Source of the DNA: Bryobacteraceae bacterium
GTDB lineage: Bacteria > Acidobacteriota > Terriglobia > Bryobacterales > Bryobacteraceae
Reading direction: 5' to 3'
Assembly: GCA_025927575.1 (NCBI GenBank)
Contig: JAICLJ010000019.1
Location: forward strand, 1 to 42,531
DNA: 42,531 nucleotides
The notes below the pieces were generated by a model, which ran no database searches, had not been told where the DNA came from, and saw only the letters and a program-made list of their open reading frames with translations. Positions 25,125-34,037 of this stretch are shown in pieces; positions within the stretch are counted from its first letter, which is position 1; each line of letters begins with the position of its first letter. Position numbers and translations under genes: made by a program.

Positions 25125-26099
25125 TCAGCCGGGTGGCAAGGTTCCTTCGGTAATCGCCGGTAGGGCTGGGCCGGCCGCCAGTGTTTGTCTCCTCAGCCGA
25201 TGAAGCTCCGGCGGAGGCGTGCTCGGGAATATCCGCGACAGCACGAACGCAAAAATCGCAATCACGACGAAAACAAGCACGCTGCCTTCGGGGCCGGCAG
25301 AGCCACCCGAGAGCCACGCGGGGCCGCTGTGGGAGCTAACAAGAAGGTGGCCTGGCGCTAGTCCCCCACTGTCCGGGACGCCATAAAAATAACTTTCTGC
25401 CCAGTCCCAAGCGGCGTGGAAACCGATGGCCCACCAGAGAGAGCCTGTCCATTTCAACGACCAAGCCAACATAAGTCCAATGAAGCCTGCGGCCGCAAGG
25501 CCAAGCACGTTTTCGCCCGGGTTACCGATGTGTCCGGCGGCAAACAGCGCCGCCAGCAGGATGGCGGCCGGCCAGAATCCGATCCCCTGCGTAAGAGAGA
25601 ACAGCAGGTATCCGCGGGTAATTAATTCTTCACTCAGCCCGACGAGTAGGAAGACCAGAGCCCAGAGCGCCGCGTATTCCAGAATCGTCCAACCGTGGAT
25701 CGCCAGGCAGTGCAGTGTAAATGCGTGACTCAGGGCAAGGATGCCGACGAGAAAACTGAGAGATACGAACCCGGAGAGCAGACCGATGGGGAAGCGCGTA
25801 GCGGAACCGTTCAAGGCGAGTCCGAAGCTTGTCACCGGCTTCCGATCGATGAATCTGGCTAAGACCCAGGTGGCTATGAAAGCGCCGGCTAATTGCACGG
25901 CTTCAATCGCCAACAGTTGAACCGGCAGAGTGGTTGCTTTGCCGATAATGCCATGGAATACTCCGAAGCCCCCGGCGATTACGGCAGCGGCAATGGCCGC
26001 CCATAGCAAGAACCGCCAGCCTGAACGAAGACCGTAAGACGAAAAGAAAATGCCGGAAATGCGGGGCGGGGAAGCGAAAGCCCCGGGCTCGGCGTCCAT
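25125..26099 (-). CDS. CPBP family intramembrane glutamic/metallo-endopeptidase
   Basis: A 324-residue membrane protein with about eight hydrophobic segments. The family motifs are present in order: EELITR (Glu157, Glu158, Arg162), GHIGN with His190, and FHAAWDW with His228. These are the CPBP (Rce1/CAAX-protease-like) active-site residues. Bacterial members often protect against peptides or process membrane proteins. The substrate is unknown. A strong terminator lies just upstream, which separates it from the FecR gene, so it must have its own promoter. Confidence 0.85.
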   Translation of the reverse strand: MDAEPGAFASPPRISGIFFSSYGLRSGWRFLLWAAIAAAVIAGGFGVFHGIIGKATTLPVQLLAIEAVQLAGAFIATWVLARFIDRKPVTSFGLALNGSATRFPIGLLSGFVSLSFLVGILALSHAFTLHCLAIHGWTILEYAALWALVFLLVGLSEELITRGYLLFSLTQGIGFWPAAILLAALFAAGHIGNPGENVLGLAAAGFIGLMLAWSLKWTGSLWWAIGFHAAWDWAESYFYGVPDSGGLAPGHLLVSSHSGPAWLSGGSAGPEGSVLVFVVIAIFAFVLSRIFPSTPPPELHRLRRQTLAAGPALPAITEGTLPPG

Positions 26100-26124
26100 G
26101 CGACTTCAGAATATCCTACACCAC

Positions 26125-26155
26125 AAAAAGGCCGCTCCATTTTTAGAGCGGCCTT
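26125..26155 (-). terminator. Rho-independent terminator of the FecR-domain gene
   Basis: A perfect 10-bp stem, AAGGCCGCTC (26128-26137) and GAGCGGCCTT (26146-26155), with an 8-base loop. On the minus strand it is followed by a run of five T, as expected for a terminator about 20-50 bases past the stop codon of the FecR gene. Confidence 0.85.
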
Positions 26156-26174
26156 CTCCCTTTCCCATCTAGCT

Positions 26175-27311
26175 TCAGCGCGGCCGAGCACCCCCTCGTG
26201 CGGGCGGTCGGGCTGACGGCGTGGGCGCCCGTGTAGGCGGAGCCGCTCGGGGCGTCATCTGAGGCGGTGGTGCGGATGGCCGTGCACGCGGCATCTCCCT
26301 GCGTGGGCTACTCGGAACCGTGCGCGGCGGCGCTGCGCGAGGCGTTGCATCCACACCCGGAACCACCGGACCGTGCGGTGTCGCAGCCGGAGTCGCCGGT
26401 ACTCGGGGTGGATTCGACGGGTTCACCGGAACAGGATGAATAGAGCCAGGCAAATAATAGATCGGCGCGCGATACACGTAGCTTGGCGAAAAGAATCCCC
26501 AGCCAAACGGATTATAGAAATATCCGCCCCCCGGAACAAAGGCCCAGGTGTTGAAACCAGGATTCCAGTACCAGCCGGTGCCATACCAATTAGGCCCGTA
26601 GGCTCCGGGTCCATAACCAGGGCCCCAGCTGTAGCCGCCGCCGGCATTTACAATCACGTTTTTTGCGGTGGCATAACTGGCCTCGGCAGCGTAGGCCGAC
26701 CGTAGATTGCTCCATGCGTAGAGCTCATCCTCTCGCGTCACTTCTTTGGTGTTGAATTTTTCGGAGCGCAACTTCCCGGATGTAACCGCCACTTCGCGGC
26801 CCTTGCCGAGTTTCACATCCCCGCGTTCGTTGTAAACGGACGCTTTGCCCTCAAGCACGGCGATCCGCGGGTTATTGCCGGCTTCGAACTGATACAACCC
26901 TTTCTTCTCGAGTCTCGCCGAAGCGGGTCCGTTCAGAATCTGGATGTTGTTCTCCTTGTAGAGTTCCGCCACTTCAACGAGCGCTTGCCCCTGCGTCACG
27001 GCCACTTGTGTATTGGTCAGTGAAGGCGTGACCATCCTGATTTCGCTGTCGTAACCCATGCGCAGGAAGACACCCGGCGTGAGCAGAACCTCGGCTCTGC
27101 TGTCCTCGTCGGTCCGCAGGGTCTGACCTGCCTGCAGGTTCAGGCGCCTAAGCTCCTTTGACTGCACTTCCTGGCCGTCCACATAAGCGTGTCCTTCAAT
27201 GTAATTCACGGTTCCTGGCCGCGCCGATATGGTTGCTTGGGGAAATGCGTACAGGGCAGCCATGAATAGTCCGGCAATGGCTGTGTAAAGCGAGCGGTAT
27301 ACGCAAGTCAT
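26175..27311 (-). CDS. FecR-domain surface protein with aromatic/glycine-rich and proline-rich tail
   Basis: Start ATG 27311 has GGAAGGAAG just upstream. A signal peptide (residues 1-25) is followed by a FecR-like beta domain (about 30-190: VNYIEGHAYVDG, GQTLRTDEDSRAEVLLTPG, ARLEKKGLYQFE). Then comes a Gly/Tyr/Trp-rich stretch (about 220-290, GYSWGPGYGPGAYGPNWYGT) and a Pro/Ala/Arg-rich basic tail to residue 378. Known FecR acts as an anti-sigma sensor, but no FecI-type sigma factor or receptor is adjacent. This variant is more likely a cell-surface or periplasmic structural protein. Such proteins are common in Acidobacteriota, and function is unproven. Confidence 0.78.
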   Translation of the reverse strand: MTCVYRSLYTAIAGLFMAALYAFPQATISARPGTVNYIEGHAYVDGQEVQSKELRRLNLQAGQTLRTDEDSRAEVLLTPGVFLRMGYDSEIRMVTPSLTNTQVAVTQGQALVEVAELYKENNIQILNGPASARLEKKGLYQFEAGNNPRIAVLEGKASVYNERGDVKLGKGREVAVTSGKLRSEKFNTKEVTREDELYAWSNLRSAYAAEASYATAKNVIVNAGGGYSWGPGYGPGAYGPNWYGTGWYWNPGFNTWAFVPGGGYFYNPFGWGFFSPSYVYRAPIYYLPGSIHPVPVNPSNPPRVPATPAATPHGPVVPGVDATPRAAPPRTVPSSPRREMPRARPSAPPPQMTPRAAPPTRAPTPSARPPARGGARPR

Positions 27312-27495
27312 ATGCTTCCTTCCTTAATTATTTGGATGTTACTGATGCAGCGATGGTTTCCGGAAACGGGAGCTGGAGTTTACTGAAAATAAGGGAGTTA
27401 GGTATTCCTGCGGGCTTCACGGTGACGGATGTGGAAAGCCGGCCGGTGTCGAAGAGTGCGACTACTGGCAATGCTTCGAGGTGGAGGCGTTCTGC

Positions 27496-28191
27496 TCAGT
27501 TTTGAGAGCTGCCCCGCTCACGGGCGGCGGCCGAAATCGGATTGAGCACGCTGATCCTCATGCGGCCCTCGGCGATGGCCTCTATTCTTAGGCCGCGGAA
27601 ATCGGCGATGACTACGTCGCAGGCCAGCTCCGAAGCGGGAAACGTGGTGGCAAGTCCAATTACCATCATTCCGGCTGCTTGTCCCGCTTCGATGCCGGTA
27701 GGTGCATCCTCAAAGACGATGCAATCGGCAGGCAGTACCCCAAGTTGCTCCGCGGCCCGCAAATAAGGCTCGGGATGAGGCTTGCCGTGTTGGATGTCGC
27801 CAGACGAAATCAGCACGGGTGGCGCCGCCAGGCCAGTCATTCGCAAGCGTGCCGTCGCCAATCGCCTCGTGGCCGAAGTGACGACGGCCCATTTCCCAAA
27901 CCGAGCCGCCGCGGCGACCGCCTCCCGCGCCCCTGGAATGCTCAGTATCGGTGTCGGGTCTAGCTCCTCCTTGGCAAGGAGCACTGCGGCTTCGGTCTCC
28001 GCATCGATATGGGGTGCGATCGCACGAAGGGTTTCCTCCGTGGGACGGCCATGCGAATAGGACACCACGTATTCCGGATCGTAGCCATTCGCCCGCGCCC
28101 ATTCTGTCCAAGTGTGTTCGACCACGGCCGTGGAGTTGACAAGCGTGCCGTCCATATCGAAAAGAATCGCCGAAGCCTGAAATTTCATCAT
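27496..28191 (-). CDS. HAD-superfamily sugar phosphatase (beta-phosphoglucomutase-like subfamily)
   Basis: A 231-residue haloacid-dehalogenase-fold hydrolase. Motif I is FDMDGT (Asp12 nucleophile, Asp14), motif II is VVTSAT, the lysine motif is HGKPHPEPY, and motif IV is VFEDAPTGIEAG. The cap domain SHGRPTEETLRA resembles sugar phosphatases such as HxpA (YfbT) and glycerol-3-phosphatases. It dephosphorylates a small sugar phosphate. Its start overlaps the MFS stop as ATGA, so it is translationally coupled to the transporter. Confidence 0.85.
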   Translation of the reverse strand: MMKFQASAILFDMDGTLVNSTAVVEHTWTEWARANGYDPEYVVSYSHGRPTEETLRAIAPHIDAETEAAVLLAKEELDPTPILSIPGAREAVAAAARFGKWAVVTSATRRLATARLRMTGLAAPPVLISSGDIQHGKPHPEPYLRAAEQLGVLPADCIVFEDAPTGIEAGQAAGMMVIGLATTFPASELACDVVIADFRGLRIEAIAEGRMRISVLNPISAAARERGSSQN

Positions 28192-29405
28192 GCGGTTTGC
28201 ATCCTGTTTGCTTCATCAGTTTTGGCGACTGCGCCAGCCAGAGCCGCGGCAACGATGCACATCGCAACGACCAGGATAAGAGCAAAGCGCAATCCGACGG
28301 CTTGCGCCAGAAAACCAATCGTGGGCGGCCCGGCAAGAAAGCCCAGATAGCCAAGGCCTGTTACCGTCGCGATGCCTGCTCCGGGGTGTACGCCTGGCAC
28401 GCGGCCGCCCGAACCGAAGACCAAAGGTACGATGACCGAAAAGCCTGCGCCGGTGAGCGCAAAACCCGGGAAGGACCAGGCTGGCTGCTGTGCCGCGATG
28501 ACGACCACCAGTCCGAGTGCTCCTGTTAAAGCGCCGGCGCGAACCGTTGCCGCGCGGCCTAACCTGGTTGTGATCGCATCACCCAGTAGCCGGAACACTG
28601 CCATGGCGGCGGAAAAGACGGCATAACCATAGGCTGCGGTACCTGGGTCGGCGCGGAGCACGCTTCGGAGGTAGACCGCCGTCCAGTCCGCAATTGCTCC
28701 TTCACTGAGCAGCATGCAGAAACCGATGGCGCTTAGAAGCAGCAGAATCCGTGGGAGGCGATTCAAGGGCAGGCGGTGCGGCAGATCGCTCTTGGCCTCG
28801 TCGGCTTCCATCAGGCCTGGGAACATAGGCAGCGACAAAAGCACGAGGATTACCGCGGCGGCACACAGATGGGTAGAGACCGCAATGTTCCCGTCAGCGA
28901 CAACGCCTCCCAGTGCCGCTCCCGCCATGCCGCCAATGCTGAACATTGCGTGGAAGCGAGACATGGTGGGCGAGCCAAGGTGGTGCTCGATCATCACGCC
29001 CTGCGCGTTCATGGCAACGTCCATGGTTCCTGCCGCCATACCGTAAGCGATCAATCCGCCCATCAGCGTAATGAAGTTGAATGCGATCGCCGGGAAGATC
29101 AGCGTGACGCAGAACAGAACTGTGGCCACAATCGATATCATCCGGCTCCCATGCTTCGCGACCAGCGTGCCGGCGATGGGAATGGCTGTGAGCGCGCCGA
29201 TAGCCGCCCCAAGCAGAGCAACGCCCAGAATTCCGTTTTGCAGATGAAGCTTTGCCTGAATGGCGGGAATGCGCGACACCCAGGTGGAAACCACCAGGCC
29301 GTGTATTAGAAAAAGGCCGAGATTGGACAACCAGGCTTTGTGAGTCGCGTAAGCGTCAGGCGTCTCAGCATGTTGAGATTGTACCGGCTGTAAACTTTGT
29401 GACAC
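28188..29405 (-). CDS. MFS transporter, YbjJ-like
   Basis: About 405 residues with twelve hydrophobic segments. The reading frame extends to an ATG at 29543, but that part overlaps the kinase gene and is polar. I start at GTG 29405 (VSQSLQPVQSQH), 26 bases after the upstream stop. The N-terminal segment NLGLFLIHGLVVSTWVSRIP and the MFS motif-A-like GTLVAKHGSR resemble the YbjJ branch of the major facilitator superfamily. In E. coli, ybjJ also neighbours a HAD phosphatase gene. The transported sugar or derivative is unknown. Confidence 0.82.
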   Translation of the reverse strand: MSQSLQPVQSQHAETPDAYATHKAWLSNLGLFLIHGLVVSTWVSRIPAIQAKLHLQNGILGVALLGAAIGALTAIPIAGTLVAKHGSRMISIVATVLFCVTLIFPAIAFNFITLMGGLIAYGMAAGTMDVAMNAQGVMIEHHLGSPTMSRFHAMFSIGGMAGAALGGVVADGNIAVSTHLCAAAVILVLLSLPMFPGLMEADEAKSDLPHRLPLNRLPRILLLLSAIGFCMLLSEGAIADWTAVYLRSVLRADPGTAAYGYAVFSAAMAVFRLLGDAITTRLGRAATVRAGALTGALGLVVVIAAQQPAWSFPGFALTGAGFSVIVPLVFGSGGRVPGVHPGAGIATVTGLGYLGFLAGPPTIGFLAQAVGLRFALILVVAMCIVAAALAGAVAKTDEANRMQTA

Positions 29406-29431
29406 AGTGCAGGTAATCCGGTCCCGGCGGC

Positions 29432-30370
29432 TTACGAAATCTTCGTCACCTGTGTCTGCGGGTATACCTGCTTGGTTTCTTCGAAGTTGGCGAGCTGGAT
29501 TCCTGGCAGTTTTGCGGAAGCTGTCCCCGCTGCAACGCCCCATCGCACCGATTCCTCAAAGCTGTAGCCGCGCGCCATGGCCCACACAAAAGCGGCGCCC
29601 AAGGCGTCACCCGCGCCGATGGGACACACGGCTTCAATACGCGGCGGGACTACCTCTAGAACTCCCTCCGGTGTAGCCGCCACCAGTCCGCGGCTTCCGA
29701 GAGAGAGGATGGCGTACTGCGGACCCATTGCTTTGATTCGCCGAACGGCTTCAATGCTGTGCGAGCGCGTGATCAGAGCGCGATTCAAAAGGCGCTCGGC
29801 TTCCGATTGGTTGGGCGTCGCCGCCGTTGGTCCTGCCTCGATTCCACTCAGCAAAGGATCGCCATCCGTATCAAGCAGGGTTTTGACGTTGTTCTTTTGA
29901 GCGAGTTTGATCAACTTCGCATAGAAATCCGCTGGAACGCCCGGAGGAAGGCTGCCGCAAAGCATCAGCCAGCTTGCGTCTTTCAAGTGTTTCTCGACTG
30001 CCCTACGGATACGCGTCAGCTCGGGTTCTGAAATCGGCGGCCCTAGCTCGTTGAGCTTAACCGAAAGTCCCTGGCGGTCTGAAATCGTGACATTCGTCCG
30101 GATATGATTGCGAATTTTTACGAATTCGACGGGGAAGCTGTCTTGCTTCAGTTTCTCTTCCAAGCGGCGCCCGCCGTCGCCCCCCGTTGTCGTCACGGCC
30201 AGTGTTTTTGCGCCAAAGCTGGTCAAAACCCGGGCCGCATTGATCCCGCGCCCGCCGGCCGCGAGATTCGTCGACAAAATATAGGCTCGATCTTCAAACA
30301 CCAGCCGGTCGACGGACACGATGCGGTCGATCGCCGGATTCACGGTGAGTGTGAGAATCGTATCTTTCAT
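29432..30370 (-). CDS. PfkB-family hexose kinase (1-phosphofructokinase/tagatose-6-phosphate kinase type)
   Basis: A 312-residue sugar kinase of the ribokinase fold. NPAIDRIV near the N-terminus and AAGGRGINAARVL (residues 37-49) define the 1-phosphofructokinase/LacC branch. The catalytic base is Asp255 in GAGDALGAAF. It phosphorylates a sugar phosphate. Start ATG 30370 has GGAAAAG upstream. It opens a kinase-MFS-HAD phosphatase operon and is divergent from the EamA gene, with about 55 bases between starts. No PTS components are nearby, so fructose-1-phosphate as substrate is not assured. Confidence 0.87.
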   Translation of the reverse strand: MKDTILTLTVNPAIDRIVSVDRLVFEDRAYILSTNLAAGGRGINAARVLTSFGAKTLAVTTTGGDGGRRLEEKLKQDSFPVEFVKIRNHIRTNVTISDRQGLSVKLNELGPPISEPELTRIRRAVEKHLKDASWLMLCGSLPPGVPADFYAKLIKLAQKNNVKTLLDTDGDPLLSGIEAGPTAATPNQSEAERLLNRALITRSHSIEAVRRIKAMGPQYAILSLGSRGLVAATPEGVLEVVPPRIEAVCPIGAGDALGAAFVWAMARGYSFEESVRWGVAAGTASAKLPGIQLANFEETKQVYPQTQVTKIS

Positions 30371-30425
30371 CGTTCTTTTCCAGCGTAGCGAACCGCATCG
30401 TGTTGCACCAATAAATGCTTCTTAC

Positions 30426-31403
30426 ATGCCTATGTACTTAACGCCGGATGTTACTCTCGAATTATCCCTGCGTCCCGATCCTAAACCACCCAGCACAGCA
30501 TGGCTCGCGCTCGCTGCCGTATGCATACTGTGGGGAATCACGTACCTAGGCATCCGGCTTGCGCTCGATGCCTTCGGACCGTTTTACTTGATGGCCACCC
30601 GCTTCTCGCTTTCGGGTGGAATTCTTCTCGTCGGCGCCAAACTCCTTGGCGCAAAGCTCCCGCATGGCCGCGATCTGTGGCTGACCGCGCTGTTGGGAAC
30701 CATCACGATCGGTACGGGCACCGGCACCCTGGTGATTGCGGAACAGTGGATACCCACCGGACTGGCGGCTCTCTGCATTTCAACGCAGCCCTTCTGGATG
30801 GTAACGGTGGACTGGCTGCTCCCCAGTGGTCAGCGTCCGGGGGCTAAGACTCTGCGCGGCCTGCTCGTCGGACTGACGGGCGTCGCCGTTCTCGTCGCCC
30901 CGGCTGCGCTACGCGAAGGTTGGCATGGCCGCATGTTCCTCGGGTTCCTCTTGCTTCAACTGGGTGTTGCCGGATGGGTAGCCGGCGCCCTTTTGCAAAA
31001 GCGTCTACAAACCCCCGCGCACCCTGTTGTTATCGGAGCGGTCCAGCAACTGGCCACTGGGGTTTTCTTCTTGTTCCCGGCGATGCTCTGGGAACCGTTC
31101 CCGCGCGCAATTGGGCTGCGGCCGCTTGGCGGTCTGCTATACCTTGTCCTCTTTGGCTCGATTCTCGGCTATAGCTCGTTCAGCTACGCTATGCACAAGC
31201 TGCCACCCGCCATCGTCTCGATCTATACGTTCGTGAATCCGGTGGTGGCTGTTTTTCTGGGCTGGCTGCTGTTTCACGAACATTTCGGAGATCGCGAGTT
31301 CGCGGCAATGTCGTTGATTTTCCTTGGGGTTGCCATTGTGCGCCGTGGCGCCGATAACCGCGCGCCGGCGCTTGTCAACAAGGCTGTGGAGATCACCGAT
31401 TAG
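30426..31403 (+). CDS. EamA family drug/metabolite exporter (10 TM)
   Basis: I start at ATG 30426 (MPMYLTPDV); the frame is open from 30321, but that segment overlaps the kinase gene. The protein of about 325 residues has ten hydrophobic helices in two EamA repeats, beginning with WLALAAVCILWGITYLGIRLAL and ending with VAVFLGWLLFHEHFGDREF, a family hallmark. Likely exports an amino acid or metabolite. The tail is basic. Confidence 0.85.
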   Translation: MPMYLTPDVTLELSLRPDPKPPSTAWLALAAVCILWGITYLGIRLALDAFGPFYLMATRFSLSGGILLVGAKLLGAKLPHGRDLWLTALLGTITIGTGTGTLVIAEQWIPTGLAALCISTQPFWMVTVDWLLPSGQRPGAKTLRGLLVGLTGVAVLVAPAALREGWHGRMFLGFLLLQLGVAGWVAGALLQKRLQTPAHPVVIGAVQQLATGVFFLFPAMLWEPFPRAIGLRPLGGLLYLVLFGSILGYSSFSYAMHKLPPAIVSIYTFVNPVVAVFLGWLLFHEHFGDREFAAMSLIFLGVAIVRRGADNRAPALVNKAVEITD

Positions 31404-31458
31404 GTTTCGCCGCCTGACAATCCCTGGCTGCTACAGCCCAAATTGCGCCTGGGGCGTG

Positions 31459-31719
31459 TCAGCCCATCCCCTGAAATCTCATCGCGAACTTTTGAAAATC
31501 AACGCCCGCTTCGCGGCAAAGGCTTTCCAGTTGACCTGGATAGTGTTGAATCAGTTCGCGCACGAGGTGATCGGGCGCCGGTGTGAACGCCCCCGCCGAT
31601 TTCGATGGATTTCCCGTGTCATCAACGAACCGGTGCATCAACTCGCCGCCGGTCGAGAACTGGTATTCGTGGGTGACCTCCGAACTTGTAGAGCGGAGCA
31701 GTAACCGGCCGGAAAGCAT
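31459..31719 (-). CDS. Small hypothetical protein
   Basis: I prefer ATG 31719 (MLSGRLLLRSTSSEV); the frame extends to 31776. The 86-residue product has a charged C-terminal half (ELIQHYPGQLESLCREAGVDF) that looks like a genuine helix. No family is recognised. It follows the PspC gene on the same strand at about 120 bases, at the end of the ABC-exporter cluster. Real-gene status is uncertain. Confidence 0.42.
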   Translation of the reverse strand: MLSGRLLLRSTSSEVTHEYQFSTGGELMHRFVDDTGNPSKSAGAFTPAPDHLVRELIQHYPGQLESLCREAGVDFQKFAMRFQGMG

Positions 31720-31839
31720 CAGGTCAAGTTTACATCGGCGTGCGGTTCCGGGCCGCCCACGGTTTTGCGCGGGCAAGGAACTCGCGCCGGGGACACCGCG
31801 CGGCCAGCTTCGTCCCGGTATTGCGCTCCGACATGCTAT

Positions 31840-32181
31840 TTAAACTACTGCGGCGGCATCTGAGCTAACTTTCGGTGGCGGCAGAAGGAGCGGGTCCTTG
31901 GGCATGACAATCCAGCACACGATGTAAATGATCAGTCCCACCGAGGGTGGCCAAAGAGCGAGGCAGACCATGATGATCCTAACGAGCGTTACGTCAATAC
32001 CGAAGTAGCGTGAGAGGCCAGCGCAAACGCCTGCAATCTTCTTTTCAGACATGGGCCGGGTCAAGCGCACGCCCGGGTGACCGATGGATGGAGTAAACCC
32101 GGTCTGTGCCGTTGCCGCGCCGCATTGATAGCAGTAGCGGTAGGAATCCGGAAGTTCAATGCCGCATGAGGTGCAAAACAT
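31840..32181 (-). CDS. PspC-domain protein with N-terminal zinc ribbon
   Basis: A 113-residue protein. Residues 3-20 form a four-Cys zinc ribbon (Cys3, Cys6, Cys17, Cys20). The PspC domain follows (about 45-96): MSEKKIAGVCAGLSRYFGID and a membrane helix ending in CWIVMPKDP. PspC proteins respond to envelope stress in the phage-shock system, but no pspA or pspB is nearby, so this is an orphan. It lies 68 bases downstream of the ABC permease gene and may be co-transcribed. Confidence 0.87.
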   Translation of the reverse strand: MFCTSCGIELPDSYRYCYQCGAATAQTGFTPSIGHPGVRLTRPMSEKKIAGVCAGLSRYFGIDVTLVRIIMVCLALWPPSVGLIIYIVCWIVMPKDPLLLPPPKVSSDAAAVV

Positions 32182-32249
32182 AATTACTGGTTCCTCGCTT
32201 GAAGCAACGAGATCAACGGTTCAAAAGTTCCGTAAACACCCGATTGCCG

Positions 32250-33074
32250 TTATCCCGTCCTTTTCAGTTTGCCAGTTTTCTTTGCCCAATGTTCCACGCG
32301 CCCGAAGACCCACAGTCCGACCGGAATCAAGATGACGCCCATTACCAGCAGCCGCGCGAGATCGGGCATTACTGCCAACAGGGGCGCGCCGTGCAGCGGC
32401 CGACCCGGTACAAACGTATCGATTCCCGTCAGCTTGCGGCACGCGCTCAGAGCGTAGGTCGCGGGCGAAAGCCAGGAAACCGGTTGAATCCATTTCGGCA
32501 GAACCGATACCGGATAGTAAATTCCAGAAACCAGGAGCAATACGCCTTGCAGAATATTCGTCGCTTCCGCACCGCGTTCCGGACTGAAGACCGGCAAGGT
32601 TGCCGCTATCAGACCCAGGCCCATAAACGCCAAGCTGCTGACCAGCAGTACGATCAGGATGCCGAACAAGTTTGCGCCGCGAAAGCTGAGGTCGATGAAT
32701 ACGAATAAGCCGGCGAGGACCACCACTACCCGGAAGATGCTGTAAATCATCGCGTATAGGCTGACTCCGAACAGATGCACAAAGCGGGAAGCGGGCGCCA
32801 TAAACGTGTATTCCAACGTACCCTCCCAGCGCTCGTAGGCAATCGACATCGCTATTTCGTTGAAGAGTACGGACAGGAACGTCCACAGCAATACGCCGAT
32901 GGTTAACGTCAGCGTAAGCCGCGTATCGTGCGCCGCAACGCCGATCAGCGCAACGGAGGCGGAATTTACCAGCGCATAGAAAGCGAACACCACGACCCAC
33001 GACCAGTATCGTTTTGTGAGTTGGTGATCGCGGTAAATGAAGGCCCAGGTCTGGCGGATAGCGCTTGCGCTCAT
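32250..33074 (-). CDS. ABC-2 type transporter permease
   Basis: A 274-residue inner-membrane protein with about six helices. The segment ANLFGILIVLLVSSLAFMGL, followed by LPVFSPERGAEATNILQGVL and the conserved SGIYYPVSVLPKWIQPVS, is typical of ABC-2 permeases for export of lipids, polysaccharides or drugs. Its start overlaps the stop of the ATPase gene as ATGA, so the two form a coupled unit. The substrate is unknown. Confidence 0.87.
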   Translation of the reverse strand: MSASAIRQTWAFIYRDHQLTKRYWSWVVVFAFYALVNSASVALIGVAAHDTRLTLTLTIGVLLWTFLSVLFNEIAMSIAYERWEGTLEYTFMAPASRFVHLFGVSLYAMIYSIFRVVVVLAGLFVFIDLSFRGANLFGILIVLLVSSLAFMGLGLIAATLPVFSPERGAEATNILQGVLLLVSGIYYPVSVLPKWIQPVSWLSPATYALSACRKLTGIDTFVPGRPLHGAPLLAVMPDLARLLVMGVILIPVGLWVFGRVEHWAKKTGKLKRTG

Positions 33075-33871
33075 TCGACGGTCGCCTCCTCGACTTCCTC
33101 AAAGCTCTTCCCGACCGCCTTCAGAAACACTTCTTCGAGGTTGTCCGCGCCAGCCTGAAACTTAAGCTCTTCCGAAGTTCCCTCAGCTACTAACTGTCCT
33201 CGCGTCAGTATCCCGATGCGGTCGCATAAGCGCTCAGCCTCGTCCATATCGTGTGTTGTCAGTACAATCGTCGTTCCTTCGCGGAGGCGTAGGTCTTGTA
33301 TAAAACGCTGCACCTCCTGCTTGCTTTTGGGGTCCAGTCCGGTCGTCGGCTCATCGAGCAGTAGAAGCGGAGGATTCACCAGGAGAGCCCGCGCGATACT
33401 CACTTTCTGCTGCATCCCGCGACTCATTTCTTCAAGTGGATCGTCGAAGCGGCTCGCATCCTGTCCCAGGCGCTTCAGAATGTAGAGAGCCTTCTGTTCG
33501 GCCTCCGTTTTTTCAAATCCATACAGAAACGCCGTGTAAAGCAGGTTCTCACGCGCCGAAAGCTTCTTATAGAACGCGGCGTCTACGCTCACGCGGCCAA
33601 CGCGCTCGCGCACTTCGCGCTCGTGTTCCGGCAGATGAAAGCCCAATATCTCGACGTCGCCCCCATCGGCAAGCAGCAATGTCGAGAGGATGCGGATGAG
33701 CGTCGATTTGCCCGAGCCGTTCGGCCCGAGCAGACCGTAGACTTCGCCCTCCCGAACCTCGAAGGTAATGCCGTTGAGGGCATGCTCTTCGTGGATTTCG
33801 CGGCGCAATACTCCCTTGCGTTTTCGAAAGACCTTCCTGACGTTTTGGACGCGAATGGCTACGGATGACAA
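33071..33871 (-). CDS. ABC transporter ATP-binding protein
   Basis: An ATPase of about 266 residues. From the open frame start at 33883: Walker A is GPNGSGKS (53-60), the signature is a variant MSRGM, Walker B is LLLLDEPTTGLD, and the switch His is in TTHDMDEA. The frame is open from TTG 33883, but the TTG at 33871 has GGAG six bases upstream and is the better start. The C-terminal tail ends in a Glu-rich segment (KSFEEVEEATVE). It is coupled to the downstream permease. The drug-resistance subfamily is likely; substrate unknown. Confidence 0.92.
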   Translation of the reverse strand: MSSVAIRVQNVRKVFRKRKGVLRREIHEEHALNGITFEVREGEVYGLLGPNGSGKSTLIRILSTLLLADGGDVEILGFHLPEHEREVRERVGRVSVDAAFYKKLSARENLLYTAFLYGFEKTEAEQKALYILKRLGQDASRFDDPLEEMSRGMQQKVSIARALLVNPPLLLLDEPTTGLDPKSKQEVQRFIQDLRLREGTTIVLTTHDMDEAERLCDRIGILTRGQLVAEGTSEELKFQAGADNLEEVFLKAVGKSFEEVEEATVE

Positions 33872-34037
33872 GGCAAACTCCAAGAGACACTAACAGGGAT
33901 ACGATGCAGCGCTTGCACCAAAGAAAAACAGCACGAAGAAAAAAAGCGGGGAATTACTGACGCATGAGAGTGCCCGTCTCTTGGATTATAGCTTGATTCA
34001 GCCCACTTCCTCTCCGGCGGCTCTAGTCAGAGGGAAT

